Assembly (NCBI GenBank): GCA_004553595.1
Contig: SFKZ01000003.1
Span: 1 to 64,000, forward strand
Reading direction: 5' to 3'
DNA length: 64,000 nt
Source of the DNA: Methanobrevibacter ruminantium
GTDB taxonomy: Archaea; Methanobacteriota; Methanobacteria; Methanobacteriales; Methanobacteriaceae
Below the pieces are notes generated by a model that saw nothing but the letters and a program-made list of their open reading frames with translations, made no database searches and was not told where the DNA came from. Each line of letters starts with the position of its first letter. Position 1 is the first letter of the stretch. The translations under genes and the position numbers were made by a program. Shown in pieces: positions 44,545 to 53,448 of this stretch.

Positions 44545-45360
44545 TTATTTTCTGCAGATTTTAGTTCCATTCACTTTCATGCCCTGCAATGCCTTTGCAA
44601 TTGCCCCTTCCTCATTTGCATTGATGATTTCAGAGCTTATTCCATAATCAGCCAAGTCTAAAAGCTCTTTTACCTTACCTACCATACCGCCGGTAACATC
44701 AACGTTGGTGGTGGATTCCAAGAACTTAATGTCTTCAATGGAGTTCACTTCATCAATATGAACTGCATCGTCATGTGTTTTAGGGTTTTTGGTATAAACT
44801 CCTGCAACGTCAGTTCCAAGGACAATCCTATCAGATTTCAAGAATTTAGCAATGTATTGGAGGACTTGATCTCCAGAGATAACCGCGATCTTCACTTCAT
44901 CATCAATAACGACATCTCCAAAGAGAACAGGCACAAAACCTTCCCTAAGATATGTCTTTATCAAGTTCAAGTCAAAGTCATAGATTCTCTTATTGTGTGA
45001 AGTTATAAATGAAGATGGAGGTATTGCAATAACTGGAATACCATGTTCAATCAAGGACTCACAGATGATTGAATTCAATTTCTTGACCTCATTTTGAACT
45101 TCAGCAAATCCTATTTTCTTTTCAAGGTAATCCTTCATTTCAAAAGGCTGGCCTATTTGATACTTTTTAGCAGGAGGATGACCGAATGAGCCTGCACCAT
45201 GAACGATTACAAGACCATCTATCAAGTCATTGCTGATTTCCTCAGCATATAATGACTCTCTGATTTCATCTGCAATACGATTTAAGTTTTCATAATCGAC
45301 TTTAGGTTCTGCCAAATCCTTTTCAGTTAATATGCTTCCGCCAATCTTTAAAATAATCAT
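44545..45360 (-). CDS. ipk: Isopentenyl phosphate kinase
   Basis: Ipk phosphorylates isopentenyl phosphate to the diphosphate in the archaeal mevalonate route. The 271-residue amino-acid-kinase-fold protein has ILKIGGSILTEK at the start, VHGAGSFGHPPAKKY with the diagnostic substrate-binding His, IAVISGDQVLQYIAKFL, and TDVAGVYTKNPKT, then VDVTGGMVGKVKELLDLA. The His and Lys pattern separates it from uridylate kinases. A GTGATTTT site precedes ATG 45360. Confidence 0.95.
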   Translation of the reverse strand: MIILKIGGSILTEKDLAEPKVDYENLNRIADEIRESLYAEEISNDLIDGLVIVHGAGSFGHPPAKKYQIGQPFEMKDYLEKKIGFAEVQNEVKKLNSIICESLIEHGIPVIAIPPSSFITSHNKRIYDFDLNLIKTYLREGFVPVLFGDVVIDDEVKIAVISGDQVLQYIAKFLKSDRIVLGTDVAGVYTKNPKTHDDAVHIDEVNSIEDIKFLESTTNVDVTGGMVGKVKELLDLADYGISSEIINANEEGAIAKALQGMKVNGTKICRK

Positions 45361-45467
45361 AAAATCACACTATAAAATTAGAAAAAGTTAAAAAAATAAT
45401 TAAATAATAATCAATTGTAAATAAATCATAGTCAATCAAACCATAAACAATCAAATCATGATAAAAC

Positions 45468-46451
45468 TTAAGGCAAAGGAGGGGCTCTCCTATTTACTAA
45501 AACACCATCCTTTGAGAACTTGACTTTAATTGTTTTATCCTCAATATTGATTGCTTCTGCAACTTTATCTATTGTCTCTTCACTACATAATGAGATTATG
45601 CTTCCACCACCACCAGAACCGGTGATTTTGGATGCTAACGCTCCATTGTCACGAGCGGTATAAATCATTCTAGACAATTCATAAGTGTTTACACCTAAGG
45701 AGTCAAGCAATCCCTGATTCAAGTTCATCAATTCAGCAATCCTTTCAACATCATTCTTTATGATTGCAACTCTTGCCTCATTAGCAATTTTACCCATTGT
45801 AGAGATTATTGGATTGACCAATTCAGGATAGGTTTCCTTTAATGTCTTTACGTTCTTAACCATTTTAGCAGTGTTCCCATATTTATTTGTGAATCCCACA
45901 ACAAATGGGGCATCCAAATGACTGTCAAAACGGACAATCCTCTTCTCACGAGACAAGTAGATTAATCCACCATATGTACTAATCAAAGTATCCAATGGGC
46001 TGGCAATCCCTTGAACTTCCTCTTCCACTCCATGAGCTTCATGTGCAAGGATTTCCTTATTGAATTCAACTCCATGAAAATGATGCAATGCAGCGATTGT
46101 AGCGACAGTTACAGCAGCAGAAGAACCTAAACCTGAACCTATAGGCAAATTAAGGGACAAGCTCATGTCAATGTTACTGTGATCATGGAACTTTCCCATA
46201 GCATTTAAGATATAGCGTATGATTCCTGGTTTTCCTCTAACTAATGTATAAGTTCCTCTACGGGTATCCATCTTTACTTCAAAACCTAAATCATTGGACT
46301 TTAATGTGGAGTAATTGTTATTTGATCTGCGAATGCTTACTGTAGCCCTTTTATTGACTGCACCTGCAATAGCCGGTTCATCATACACTACTGAATGCTC
46401 ACCGAAAAGGATTGTCTTTCCCGGTGCAGAAGCTACTGATATATGTCTCAT
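45468..46451 (-). CDS. mvk: Mevalonate kinase
   Basis: Mvk phosphorylates mevalonate in archaeal isoprenoid synthesis. The 327-residue GHMP kinase has SAPGKTILFGEHSVVYDEPAIA at the start, the ATP loop LPIGSGLGSSAAVTVATIAAL, the catalytic-site IASPLDTLISTYGG segment and the third motif ASKITGSGGGGSIISL. ATG 46451 is chosen with GGGAGAATTGAAG upstream; the TTG two codons earlier is an alternative. It is the first gene of the isoprenoid run. Confidence 0.96.
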   Translation of the reverse strand: MRHISVASAPGKTILFGEHSVVYDEPAIAGAVNKRATVSIRRSNNNYSTLKSNDLGFEVKMDTRRGTYTLVRGKPGIIRYILNAMGKFHDHSNIDMSLSLNLPIGSGLGSSAAVTVATIAALHHFHGVEFNKEILAHEAHGVEEEVQGIASPLDTLISTYGGLIYLSREKRIVRFDSHLDAPFVVGFTNKYGNTAKMVKNVKTLKETYPELVNPIISTMGKIANEARVAIIKNDVERIAELMNLNQGLLDSLGVNTYELSRMIYTARDNGALASKITGSGGGGSIISLCSEETIDKVAEAINIEDKTIKVKFSKDGVLVNRRAPPLP

Positions 46452-46601
46452 CTTCAATTCTCCCTAATTTATTTTTAAAGTTAAATTCACTATTCTAAAA
46501 TCCAATATTTGATTTTGAAATCTTTTCAATTGTATAAAATTGTATAAAATTTAATATATTTATAAATTTATCTTAAATAGTATAAAAAGTATACTATAGA
46601 T

Positions 46602-46766
46602 ATGGAGAATAATGTTGAAAAAGAATGTTACAATTGCAAATATTTGGAGTTTGATACAGATTTATGCACCCAATTCTTTTGCAGATATCATGAAAAGCTG
46701 ATTAAGCAGGATGACAGCTGTGAAAATTGGCTAAGAAAAATGAAGATAAGAAAAACAATGCAATAG
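46602..46766 (+). CDS. Small cysteine-rich protein (54 aa)
   Basis: A short frame runs from ATG 46602 to TAG 46766. Five Cys (ECYNCKYLEFDTDLCTQFFCRYHEKL...DDSCENWL) are spaced C-x2-C, C-x4-C and C-x11-14, like small zinc- or cluster-binding archaeal proteins. It is divergent from mvk and 36 bp before the M50-type gene. A TATA-like TATAAAAAGTATAC lies near 46580-46594, so the message may be nearly leaderless. Confidence 0.6.
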   Translation: MENNVEKECYNCKYLEFDTDLCTQFFCRYHEKLIKQDDSCENWLRKMKIRKTMQ

Positions 46767-46802
46767 AAGAAACTTTATATTTAAAATCAGAGATTTAAGA
46801 AT

Positions 46803-47444
46803 ATGTATGAATTTACAAAAAATGAGATAAGGGACTTGCTGATTGCATTTGCAGTGCTTTCAATCTGTTTTGCAATATCCAATGTTGGATTGAATCTTTT
46901 TGGTATCGCTTAAATCTTGCCAATAGTCATGATTGGTGTTGGTGCAGGATTCCTGTTGCATGAGATTGGGCATAAGTTCGTTTCAATGAAATACGGTTAC
47001 TGGGCAGAATTCAAGTTATGGTCTTTAGGATTGGTAATCGCATTCGTTGCAGCATTTCTTGGGTTTGTATTTGCAGCACCCAGTGCAGTAAACACTTATG
47101 CAGATCAAATGAGCGATGAGATTAACGGCAGAATTGCTGTTGCAGGACCAATGACCAATATGGGACTTGCATTGATATTCATAGCCATTGCAGCATTCAT
47201 ATATCCGTTTTCATTACATTCCCAAATAATTCATTTAATATATCTAACTTGTGCTGTAGGTTATTCAGTAAACAGCTATTTAGCAGCATTTAACCTATTG
47301 CCTTTTGCAACTTTGGATGGAACTAAAGTTATGAAGTGGAATGTCTTGATTTGGTTTGTTATTTTTGCAATAGCTGCAGTAATGACACTGCTATCCATGA
47401 CCATAGGTGCTGAAAACATGGTTGGATTAATCATTGGAATGTAA
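46803..47444 (+). pseudogene. M50-like membrane metalloprotease homologue with in-frame TAA
   Basis: The frame from ATG 46803 (MYEFTKNEIRDLLIAFAVLSICFAISNVGLNLFGIA) meets TAA 46911-46913. It then continues in the same phase (ILPIVMIGVGAGFLLHEIGHKFVSMKYGYWAEFKLW) to 47444. Relatives I recall in Methanobrevibacter are continuous across this point. The HEIGH zinc motif (HExxH) is intact, as are further membrane segments and the NLLPFATLDGTKVM motif that corresponds to the N-x-x-P-x-x-x-x-D-G motif of site-2-type proteases. The second half could start at TTG 46917, but that would lose the first membrane segment and no good ribosome binding site is seen. It is therefore either a recent pseudogene or a base error. 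Confidence 0.7.
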
Positions 47445-47451
47445 AAAAGAT

Positions 47452-47769
47452 TCATTTACGCTTTTTCCTAGGGGCTGGAAGCTCTTCATACATCGCTTCC
47501 AATAGCTCTTTTAAGAATTCTCTGTCATCCACATCATCCACAAGCAACATTTCCTTTGCACCTTCATAAGGAAATTCCATATTTGGTTCAGGCATCATAG
47601 CCATAGCTGATTTTACAGGTTTTATAAGAAAACGATCATCGTAGATTCCACCAATAATCTTACCACGATAGTAAATAATGTATTCACCCATCATTGCCCG
47701 ATAGGATATTTCATCCAAATCAGAAAGTTGCTCCAACATGTATTCTAAATATTCATTACTTGATGACAT
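47452..47769 (-). CDS. TfoX N-terminal domain family protein
   Basis: A 105-residue protein with the TfoX_N pattern: SSNEYLEYMLEQLSDLDEISYRAMMGEYIIYYRGKIIGGIYDDRFLIK, then PYEGAKEMLLVDDVDDREFLKELLEAMYEELPAPRKKRK. Stand-alone TfoX_N proteins occur in many anaerobes; their function is not known, and the link to competence applies only to longer bacterial TfoX. GAGGTTGCTT precedes ATG 47769. It is convergent with the M50-like gene. Confidence 0.88.
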   Translation of the reverse strand: MSSSNEYLEYMLEQLSDLDEISYRAMMGEYIIYYRGKIIGGIYDDRFLIKPVKSAMAMMPEPNMEFPYEGAKEMLLVDDVDDREFLKELLEAMYEELPAPRKKRK

Positions 47770-47826
47770 AAGCAACCTCATAAAAATAAATAACTAAATA
47801 AATAAAAAAAATAAAAAAATGCTTTT

Positions 47827-48216
47827 TTAAGCCCTTTCCATAACTTCTATTTTATATCCGTCGGGATCTGTCAAGAAATAGTATTTTTCACTTCCGTCAT
47901 CATATAAGCTTTTTAAAGGACCCACTTCATATCCTGCATTGATATGTTCTTGCCTAACTGCTTCAATGTCCTCAACAAGAACTGCAAGATGTCCATATCC
48001 AGAACCTATTTCATAAGGAACTTCAGGGTCATAATTATAAGTGAGTTCCAATTCAAAATGTGATTGGCCATCTGTCAAATAGACCAATGTAAATTTACCT
48101 TCAGGCTTATCCACTCTCCTGTTCTCTTTCATTCCCAATGCTTCATCATAAAACTTCAATGAACGTTCAAGGTCAAAGACCCTAATCATTTCATGTATCA
48201 TCATACAATTTACCAT
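47827..48216 (-). CDS. gloA: Glyoxalase I family protein (lactoylglutathione lyase-like)
   Basis: A 129-residue VOC-fold protein very like bacterial GloA. It has MIHEMIRVFDLERSLKFYDEALGM, FTLVYLTD, FELELTYN, GYGHLAVLVEDIEA and DPDGYKIEVME, with metal ligands His, Glu, His and Glu in the usual places. Methanogens lack glutathione, so the physiological substrate is uncertain; methylglyoxal with another thiol is possible. AAGGTGATATC precedes ATG 48216. Confidence 0.9.
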   Translation of the reverse strand: MVNCMMIHEMIRVFDLERSLKFYDEALGMKENRRVDKPEGKFTLVYLTDGQSHFELELTYNYDPEVPYEIGSGYGHLAVLVEDIEAVRQEHINAGYEVGPLKSLYDDGSEKYYFLTDPDGYKIEVMERA

Positions 48217-48268
48217 GATATCACCTTATTATAATTAATTTGAGTATATAATGACCAGCAATGTTTAA

Positions 48269-49117
48269 TCAATACCATACACCAGAACCATATCCAACTA
48301 CAGATGCATAATCCAAAGTTATGTCACCACTTGTTGAATGCTGTAAAAGTTCAAAGTTCTTTTGGCCTAATTTTTTAGAAAATTCCATACTTACCATAGT
48401 TGGACCGTATCCGCATATACTAATTTGTTCATTTTTTACAACATGATAAAGCCCTTCAGTATTTGCATTGAACACTTCATTAAACACAAGGTTGTCATGT
48501 TCGATGGTCTTTTCCTGAGACTTAAAATGAGATAAATCAGAACTATCAATCAAAGTGATTTTTCTTCCTAAGTTTTGGCTAGATTCATAGATGGAATTTG
48601 CCAAATCTTTAGATGTTTCAACAGATTGATCCATCATGCAGATTGGAACTATCTTGAAGTTGCTGTCAAAGTACTTTAAGAATGGAAGCTGAACTTCACA
48701 GCTGTGTTCCTTTAAGTGTGCATTAAAATCAGCCTTAGCGAAATTAGAGTTTTTTATAATTTCATCTGCAAGTTCATTGTCCACATCACAGACTCCATTC
48801 GGAACTACCCATGATCCCTCATTGTACACTGAAACATCTGCCCCATAGCCAGTATGATTAGGACAAAGTATTACAAAGGTTTCTGGATAACCGTCCTGAA
48901 CTAATTTAGAATAAGCATGAGCGGCAGTAGGGCCAGAGTAGACATATCCTGCATGTGGAACCATAATTGCATTAACCTGTTTTTCATTTTTTATCCTTGA
49001 TAGCTTAGGCACTTCACCAGGCCCTAACCTATGTTTAAAACAGTCCTCAATTGATTCTCTTAAGTATTTTACATTACTTTCATAAAATGCACCAGCAACT
49101 GCAGGTTCTCTAATCAT
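48269..49117 (-). CDS. MEMO1 family protein
   Basis: A 282-residue protein of the MEMO family (AmmeMemoRadiSam system protein B). It shows IREPAVAGAFYE, MVPHAGYVYSGPTAAHAY, FVILCPNHTGYGADVSVY, HSCEVQLPFLKY, IDSSDLSHF and ISICGYGPTMVSM. The His, Asp and Cys residues correspond to the presumed metal or dioxygenase-like site. ATG 49117 is chosen because GGGTGA precedes it; the first Met at 49129 is before that site. It lies between rps2 and the mvk region, as I recall from other Methanobacteriales. Its cellular role is not settled. Confidence 0.9.
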   Translation of the reverse strand: MIREPAVAGAFYESNVKYLRESIEDCFKHRLGPGEVPKLSRIKNEKQVNAIMVPHAGYVYSGPTAAHAYSKLVQDGYPETFVILCPNHTGYGADVSVYNEGSWVVPNGVCDVDNELADEIIKNSNFAKADFNAHLKEHSCEVQLPFLKYFDSNFKIVPICMMDQSVETSKDLANSIYESSQNLGRKITLIDSSDLSHFKSQEKTIEHDNLVFNEVFNANTEGLYHVVKNEQISICGYGPTMVSMEFSKKLGQKNFELLQHSTSGDITLDYASVVGYGSGVWY

Positions 49118-49309
49118 ATTTTCACCCATTTTTAAATTATTTTCAATATAAAGTTTAAGAATTAATTAATAATTTAATTTACTTAATATAAAAAATTTAT
49201 TTATTTTTTTAAAAATAGTTAGAGTATAAATTAAATTATAAAAATAGGATAATAAGATAAAAATAGATAAAAATAGAATTTAAAAGTTTTAAAAAAGTTA
49301 AAAGTAAAA

Positions 49310-49391
49310 ATAATTAAAGAAAATTCCTCCCAACAAGTGGAAAGAATTTTGGTCAAGGCTTTCGGGCCGAAGGCCCAGAAAAGCTTGTTTA
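49310..49391 (-). ncRNA. GC-rich structured element after rps2
   Basis: In an AT-rich gap, the 70 nt after the rps2 stop contain GGGCC/GGCCC around a UUC loop, continued by GCTTTTC/GAAAGC. These are enclosed by AACAAG/CTTGTT, and overlapped by an alternative AAAATTC/GAATTTT pairing. T-rich sequence follows on the minus strand. It is either a structured 3' end of the rps2 message or a small RNA; strand is inferred from position only. Confidence 0.5.
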
Positions 49392-49985
49392 GAACTTTAA
49401 TTCAAAGTCAGAAGATTCAATGTCTAAATCTTCGTCTTCGCCAAGAATGCCTCTTTCTCTTAAGATTTGTCTTGCAAGTAACCAGTAGATTAAAGCAATA
49501 GCTTTTCTACCTTTGTTGTTAGATGGAACACAAATATCTACGTTAGCAAGTAAGTTTTCAGAATCGCATAAACCTACTACAGGAATACCGTTTTGTTTGG
49601 ATTCTAAAATTGCTTGAGAGTCGGATCTTGGGTCAGTTACAACAATAACTTTAGGTTCAATGAATTTAGCGTATTGTGGGTTGGTTAAGGTACCTGGGAT
49701 GAATCTACCAGGAATGGTTTTACATCCAGTGATTGCACCGAATTTTTTAACAGGAGCTTGACCGTATTGACGGGTAGCTACTACTAAAATGTCATCTGGG
49801 TCGTATTTTGCTAAGAATTTAGCAACAGCTCTGATTCTTTCATCAGTTTTACGAACGTCTAAGACATATAAACCATCGGATCTTACACGAAAAATGTATT
49901 TTTCCATGTCACTAGTTTTTTGTTGGGTACCAATGTGTAACCCAGCAGCCAAATACTTTTCTAAAGGGATTAATAAATCTGACAC
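49389..49985 (-). CDS. rps2: 30S ribosomal protein S2
   Basis: Ribosomal small-subunit protein uS2, 198 residues, the archaeal length. It has LLIPLEKYLAAGLHIGTQQKTSDMEKYIFRVRSDGLYVLDVRKTDERI, FIPGTLTNPQYAKFIEPKVIVVTDPRSDSQAI and VGLCDSENLLANVDICVPSNNKGRKAIALIYWLLARQIL, all conserved. The start is GTG 49985 after GGTGATAAA. It lies downstream of eno and ferredoxin on the same strand. Its 3' flank has an unusual GC-rich structure. Confidence 0.97.
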   Translation of the reverse strand: MSDLLIPLEKYLAAGLHIGTQQKTSDMEKYIFRVRSDGLYVLDVRKTDERIRAVAKFLAKYDPDDILVVATRQYGQAPVKKFGAITGCKTIPGRFIPGTLTNPQYAKFIEPKVIVVTDPRSDSQAILESKQNGIPVVGLCDSENLLANVDICVPSNNKGRKAIALIYWLLARQILRERGILGEDEDLDIESSDFELKF

Positions 49986-50130
49986 TTTATCACCATATAA
50001 TATAAAATATAATTTTTATTGAAATTTTTTATTGAATTTAATTTAATTATTAAAAAATAATTAAAAAATAAGAAAAGAATTCAATAAACCCTCAAGGATC
50101 TAAATGAACTCTTGTCTAAAATCAACAAAT

Positions 50131-50322
50131 CTATTCATCTTTGATAGTAATGCAGTCGTTAGGACACATGTCGACACATACTTCACATAAAGTACATTCG
50201 TCTTCATGATCAGTTACGATTTTGTCTCCGTCTAAGGAAAAGATTTCCATAGGACACATATCTACACATTCACCACAATCTGCATTTTCACATTTGCTTG
50301 CATCAATAATAACAGTTGACAT
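50131..50322 (-). CDS. 2[4Fe-4S] ferredoxin (63 aa)
   Basis: A small electron carrier with two cluster motifs: CENADCGECVDMCPMEIF (first Cys pair spaced by four residues, then the usual C-x2-C-x3-CP) and ECTLCEVCVDMCPNDCITI. Glu/Asp residues dominate between. Electron donors and acceptors in methanogens include hydrogenases and oxidoreductases. GGTGTAAAA precedes ATG 50322. It lies between eno and rps2. Confidence 0.93.
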   Translation of the reverse strand: MSTVIIDASKCENADCGECVDMCPMEIFSLDGDKIVTDHEDECTLCEVCVDMCPNDCITIKDE

Positions 50323-50448
50323 TTTTACACCATTTTCTTCTAATTTTTTATTAGTTAAAATTTAACTACTTATTAAAGTAAATCTCGCTCAAAAATTTAC
50401 TATAATCATGATTTAATCTGAATTTGATTAACTGAATTGAAAAGAAAT

Positions 50449-51696
50449 CTAATATAAACCAGCCATTCTAGGATTGGACATTTCCTCTTCAATTCTGATA
50501 AGTTCATTTAATTTAGCTATTCTTTCACCACCAATTGCACCGGTTTTAATCATTGGAGCACCGAATGCAATTGCCAAGTGAGCAATGGTTTCATCACAGG
50601 TTTCACCGGATCTGTGGGAAACAACAGGCATGACGCCATTCTCTTTAGCTAATCTTACAGTTGCATAAGTATCTGTTAAAGTACCTATTTGATTTGGCTT
50701 GATTACGATTGCATTTGCAGCATTCATTTCAATTCCTTTAGCCAACAATTCGCTATTTGTTACGAATAAGTCATCTCCGCAAACGCGGCATTTGTTGCCT
50801 ACTTTTGCAGTGAGCTCTGCAAATCCTTCAAAATCTTTCTCATCAAAAGGATCTTCAACATAGAACATATGATAAGTTTCAATCAAGTCTTTTACATAAT
50901 CAACCTGGTCACCGCTGTCTCTTTCAAGACCGTCTTGACCATAGACATATTTTCCTTCTTCCTCGCTCCAGAATTCAGATGAAGCCATATCCAAACCAGG
51001 TTTTATGATAAAACCGAGTTCATCCCCTACCTCTTCACAAGCTTGAGCTTGAATTTCCAAAGCTTGATCATTGGTAATGTTTGGAATCCATCCTCCTTCA
51101 TCACCTTTTCCACCAGTGAAGCTAGGATCTTTTTTGGATATTAATTCCTTTAATCTTTTATGAACTTCAACATTAGCGAAAACCGCTTCTGTAATGTCAT
51201 TTGCTCCAACAGGAACAACAAGGAACTCTTGAATGTCAGGTGCATTAGGACCTGCATGAGCCCCTCCATTCATCATATTTCCTAATGGATAAGGAATTTC
51301 CTTAATGAAATTGCCTCCTAAGAAATTGTAAAGAGGCAAATTGTAACTCATTGCAGCTGCTTTAGCTGCAGCCATTGAAACAGCTACAGTGGTATTTCCA
51401 CCAATTGCAGACAAGTTATCGGTTCCATCAATTTCCTTAAGGATTTCATCAATGTCCTCGATGTCTTCAGCAGCCATACCAATAAGTTCGGAGGAGATTA
51501 AATCTTCAACCTCAGTGATTACTTGACTCACTCCGCCTTCTGGGAAAGAAACGACTTCTCTAGAACCAGTGCTTGCACCACTTGGTGCAGCAGCTCTTCC
51601 AAATCCGTTCCAGGTAATTATGTCCACTTCAACAGTAGGATTTCCCCTGCTGTCTAAAATCTTTCTAACACGAACATCTTCAATTACACTATCCAA
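50449..51696 (-). CDS. eno: Enolase
   Basis: Enolase interconverts 2-phosphoglycerate and phosphoenolpyruvate in gluconeogenesis/glycolysis. The 415-residue protein has IEDVRVRKILDSRGNPTVEVDI, AAPSGASTGSRE, the catalytic GDEGGWIPN, YVEDPFDEKDFEGF, GDDLFVTN, KPNQIGTLTDT and VSHRSGETCDETIAHLA. The start is TTG 51696 with GAGGTG upstream. A 555-bp gap separates it from rpoK. Confidence 0.97.
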   Translation of the reverse strand: MDSVIEDVRVRKILDSRGNPTVEVDIITWNGFGRAAAPSGASTGSREVVSFPEGGVSQVITEVEDLISSELIGMAAEDIEDIDEILKEIDGTDNLSAIGGNTTVAVSMAAAKAAAMSYNLPLYNFLGGNFIKEIPYPLGNMMNGGAHAGPNAPDIQEFLVVPVGANDITEAVFANVEVHKRLKELISKKDPSFTGGKGDEGGWIPNITNDQALEIQAQACEEVGDELGFIIKPGLDMASSEFWSEEEGKYVYGQDGLERDSGDQVDYVKDLIETYHMFYVEDPFDEKDFEGFAELTAKVGNKCRVCGDDLFVTNSELLAKGIEMNAANAIVIKPNQIGTLTDTYATVRLAKENGVMPVVSHRSGETCDETIAHLAIAFGAPMIKTGAIGGERIAKLNELIRIEEEMSNPRMAGLY

Positions 51697-52251
51697 AATA
51701 ACACCTCATAGGTTATAAAGAATATTTAAATTAATATTATAAATGAAATTTAACTATTCCTTAAAATTTCAGATAATAAATATGCAATTTTAAGTATGCA
51801 ATTTGCTAGTTTTCCTATGACAACTGACTAAATAAGCCTAATATTGACTATAATGTTCTAATTAACTAATAATCATTAAATAATCAATAATTCATTATCA
51901 ATACAATTAATCAATAATCAATTTACCAATGAGATTCAAAAGAATCATTATCCAATTCGTCTTACCATAAAATCTATAATGGATTTGATAATCATAAAAA
52001 AACTAGAAGGTTGATTTATAGATTGCATATGATATTCTTAATTTAAAGAAATAAATAAATTTAAATAAATTATATGATTTAAAATCTAAATTAAATAATT
52101 TTAATAATTTATTTATAATATTATTAAGTAATTTATCACTTAAATACTTAATCATTAAATATATAAAATTCTTTTTAAATAAAAAGAACAGTTATACTGA
52201 TTTTTAAATTCTTTTTTAAAATAAAAAAGAATAGATAAAAGAATAAATGAT
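51697..52251. other. Gene-free AT-rich gap before eno
   Basis: About 555 bp. A direct repeat TATGCAATTT occurs at 51781 and 51795, and a small GATTC/GAATC hairpin near 51934-51947. These may belong to the eno promoter region. No coding frame is supported. Confidence 0.4.
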
Positions 52252-52470
52252 TTATTCTTTGTGTCTAACGTTTAAAGGCAAAATGCCTAATTCAAGTTCC
52301 TTAGTAGCTATATCAATAGGATCAAGAGATTTGGAATTTTTAAGGAATTTTTCAATTTCCTTGTGTTTCATAGGCTTAGCGCCCATGGAAAGCTGAATAG
52401 CTCTTGCACCTAAAACTCTAGCCTTTTCGAATCTTGTTAATTTTTTTGTATTGTCTTTATTTGCAGCCAT
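52252..52470 (-). CDS. rpoK: DNA-directed RNA polymerase subunit K
   Basis: RpoK (Rpb6/omega-like), 72 residues. It helps assemble archaeal RNA polymerase. It has the family core KLTRFEKARVLGARAIQLSMGAKP and the IDIATKELELGILPLNVRH end that matches archaeal RpoK. AGGAGTTAAATA precedes ATG 52470. rpoN is 118 bp upstream on the same strand. Confidence 0.96.
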   Translation of the reverse strand: MAANKDNTKKLTRFEKARVLGARAIQLSMGAKPMKHKEIEKFLKNSKSLDPIDIATKELELGILPLNVRHKE

Positions 52471-52588
52471 TATTTAACTCCTAATTATTAAACAATAATC
52501 AATTGTATAAACTATTAATAGCTAATTAATTCCCAAATTGATAAAATAATCATTTAAGCCTAAAATAAAAAATAAAAAAGGATAAAGA

Positions 52589-52759
52589 TTATTCCCAAGT
52601 TTCAACATGGGAAATTAACATTCTTCTACAACAATATCTTGTAATACCCATATCATCCAAAATATCTTTTGACTCTTCACCATCAGCTAATCTGCGGTTG
52701 TATTCATCAAAATATGCAGAAACGGGTTTTCCACAACTTATACATCGTATAGGTATCAT
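52589..52759 (-). CDS. rpoN: DNA-directed RNA polymerase subunit N
   Basis: RpoN (Rpb10), 56 residues, too short for most ORF listings. It reads MIPIRCISCGKPVSAYFDEY and ends MGITRYCCRRMLISHVETWE. The zinc ligands are in C-I-S-C-G and the adjacent C-C pair, the exact Rpb10 layout. It is an essential RNA polymerase assembly subunit, together with RpoD and RpoP. An AAAGGAAATGATGGTT site lies before ATG 52759. It lies between rps9 and rpoK, as in other archaea. Confidence 0.95.
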   Translation of the reverse strand: MIPIRCISCGKPVSAYFDEYNRRLADGEESKDILDDMGITRYCCRRMLISHVETWE

Positions 52760-52977
52760 ATAACCATCATTTCCTTTTTATATAAAACATATTTCATAAT
52801 TAAAGAATATGAAATAATCAAATTAAATTTTACAGCTTTTCCCAATCTCAAGTGAAAAATTAAAAAGATTAGAAAATACTTACAGAGAATTTGATAAATT
52901 TTACAAACTTCAAAAAAGACAGAATGTCTCCTTTAAAGGAATTGTAAAATTTATATTAAATACATAATGTATAAAAA

Positions 52978-53376
52978 TTATCTGTAACTTTTTTGTTTAC
53001 GAGCTCTAGCTCCAGGACCACCGTATTTCTTAGGTTCAGAACGTCTTGGGTCACCTACTAACATGGTTCTGTCATATTGAGTGTAGATCTCTTTTAAGTC
53101 CATGTCTTGAGTCCATTGTACTAAACCTTTTGCAATTACCATACGTGCAGCTTCAGCTTGGCCCATAACTCCTCCACCATTAACTCTGATGGAAATGTCT
53201 ACTTGATTAGCAACATCTCCAGCTAATTCTAATGGTTCGGTTAATTTTAAACGTGCAAGTTCTGGAGAATAAAGTTCTAAAGGAACTTTATTGATTCTTA
53301 CTTTACCAGTACCTTCTCTTACAGTACCTCTTGCAATAGCTGTTTTACGCTTACCGCTTGTATGAACAACTTTCAT
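52978..53376 (-). CDS. rps9: 30S ribosomal protein S9
   Basis: Ribosomal protein uS9, 132 residues. It has KVVHTSGKRKTAIARGTVREGTGKVRINK, VRVNGGGVMGQAEAARMVIAKGL-type segment and the basic end DPRRSEPKKYGGPGARARKQKSYR, whose tail reaches the decoding site. GGAGTAATTGTT precedes ATG 53376. It is part of the rps13-rps9 operon. Confidence 0.97.
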   Translation of the reverse strand: MKVVHTSGKRKTAIARGTVREGTGKVRINKVPLELYSPELARLKLTEPLELAGDVANQVDISIRVNGGGVMGQAEAARMVIAKGLVQWTQDMDLKEIYTQYDRTMLVGDPRRSEPKKYGGPGARARKQKSYR

Positions 53377-53448
53377 AACAATTACTCCATCATTTAATAT
53401 AATTCGTATAATAATCCTTAATTAGAACAAATCAAACTTCCGCTAAAT

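Noticed and set aside
50449..50470. Degenerate end of enolase
   Set aside because: The frame ends normally (NPRMAGLY) and length is right.
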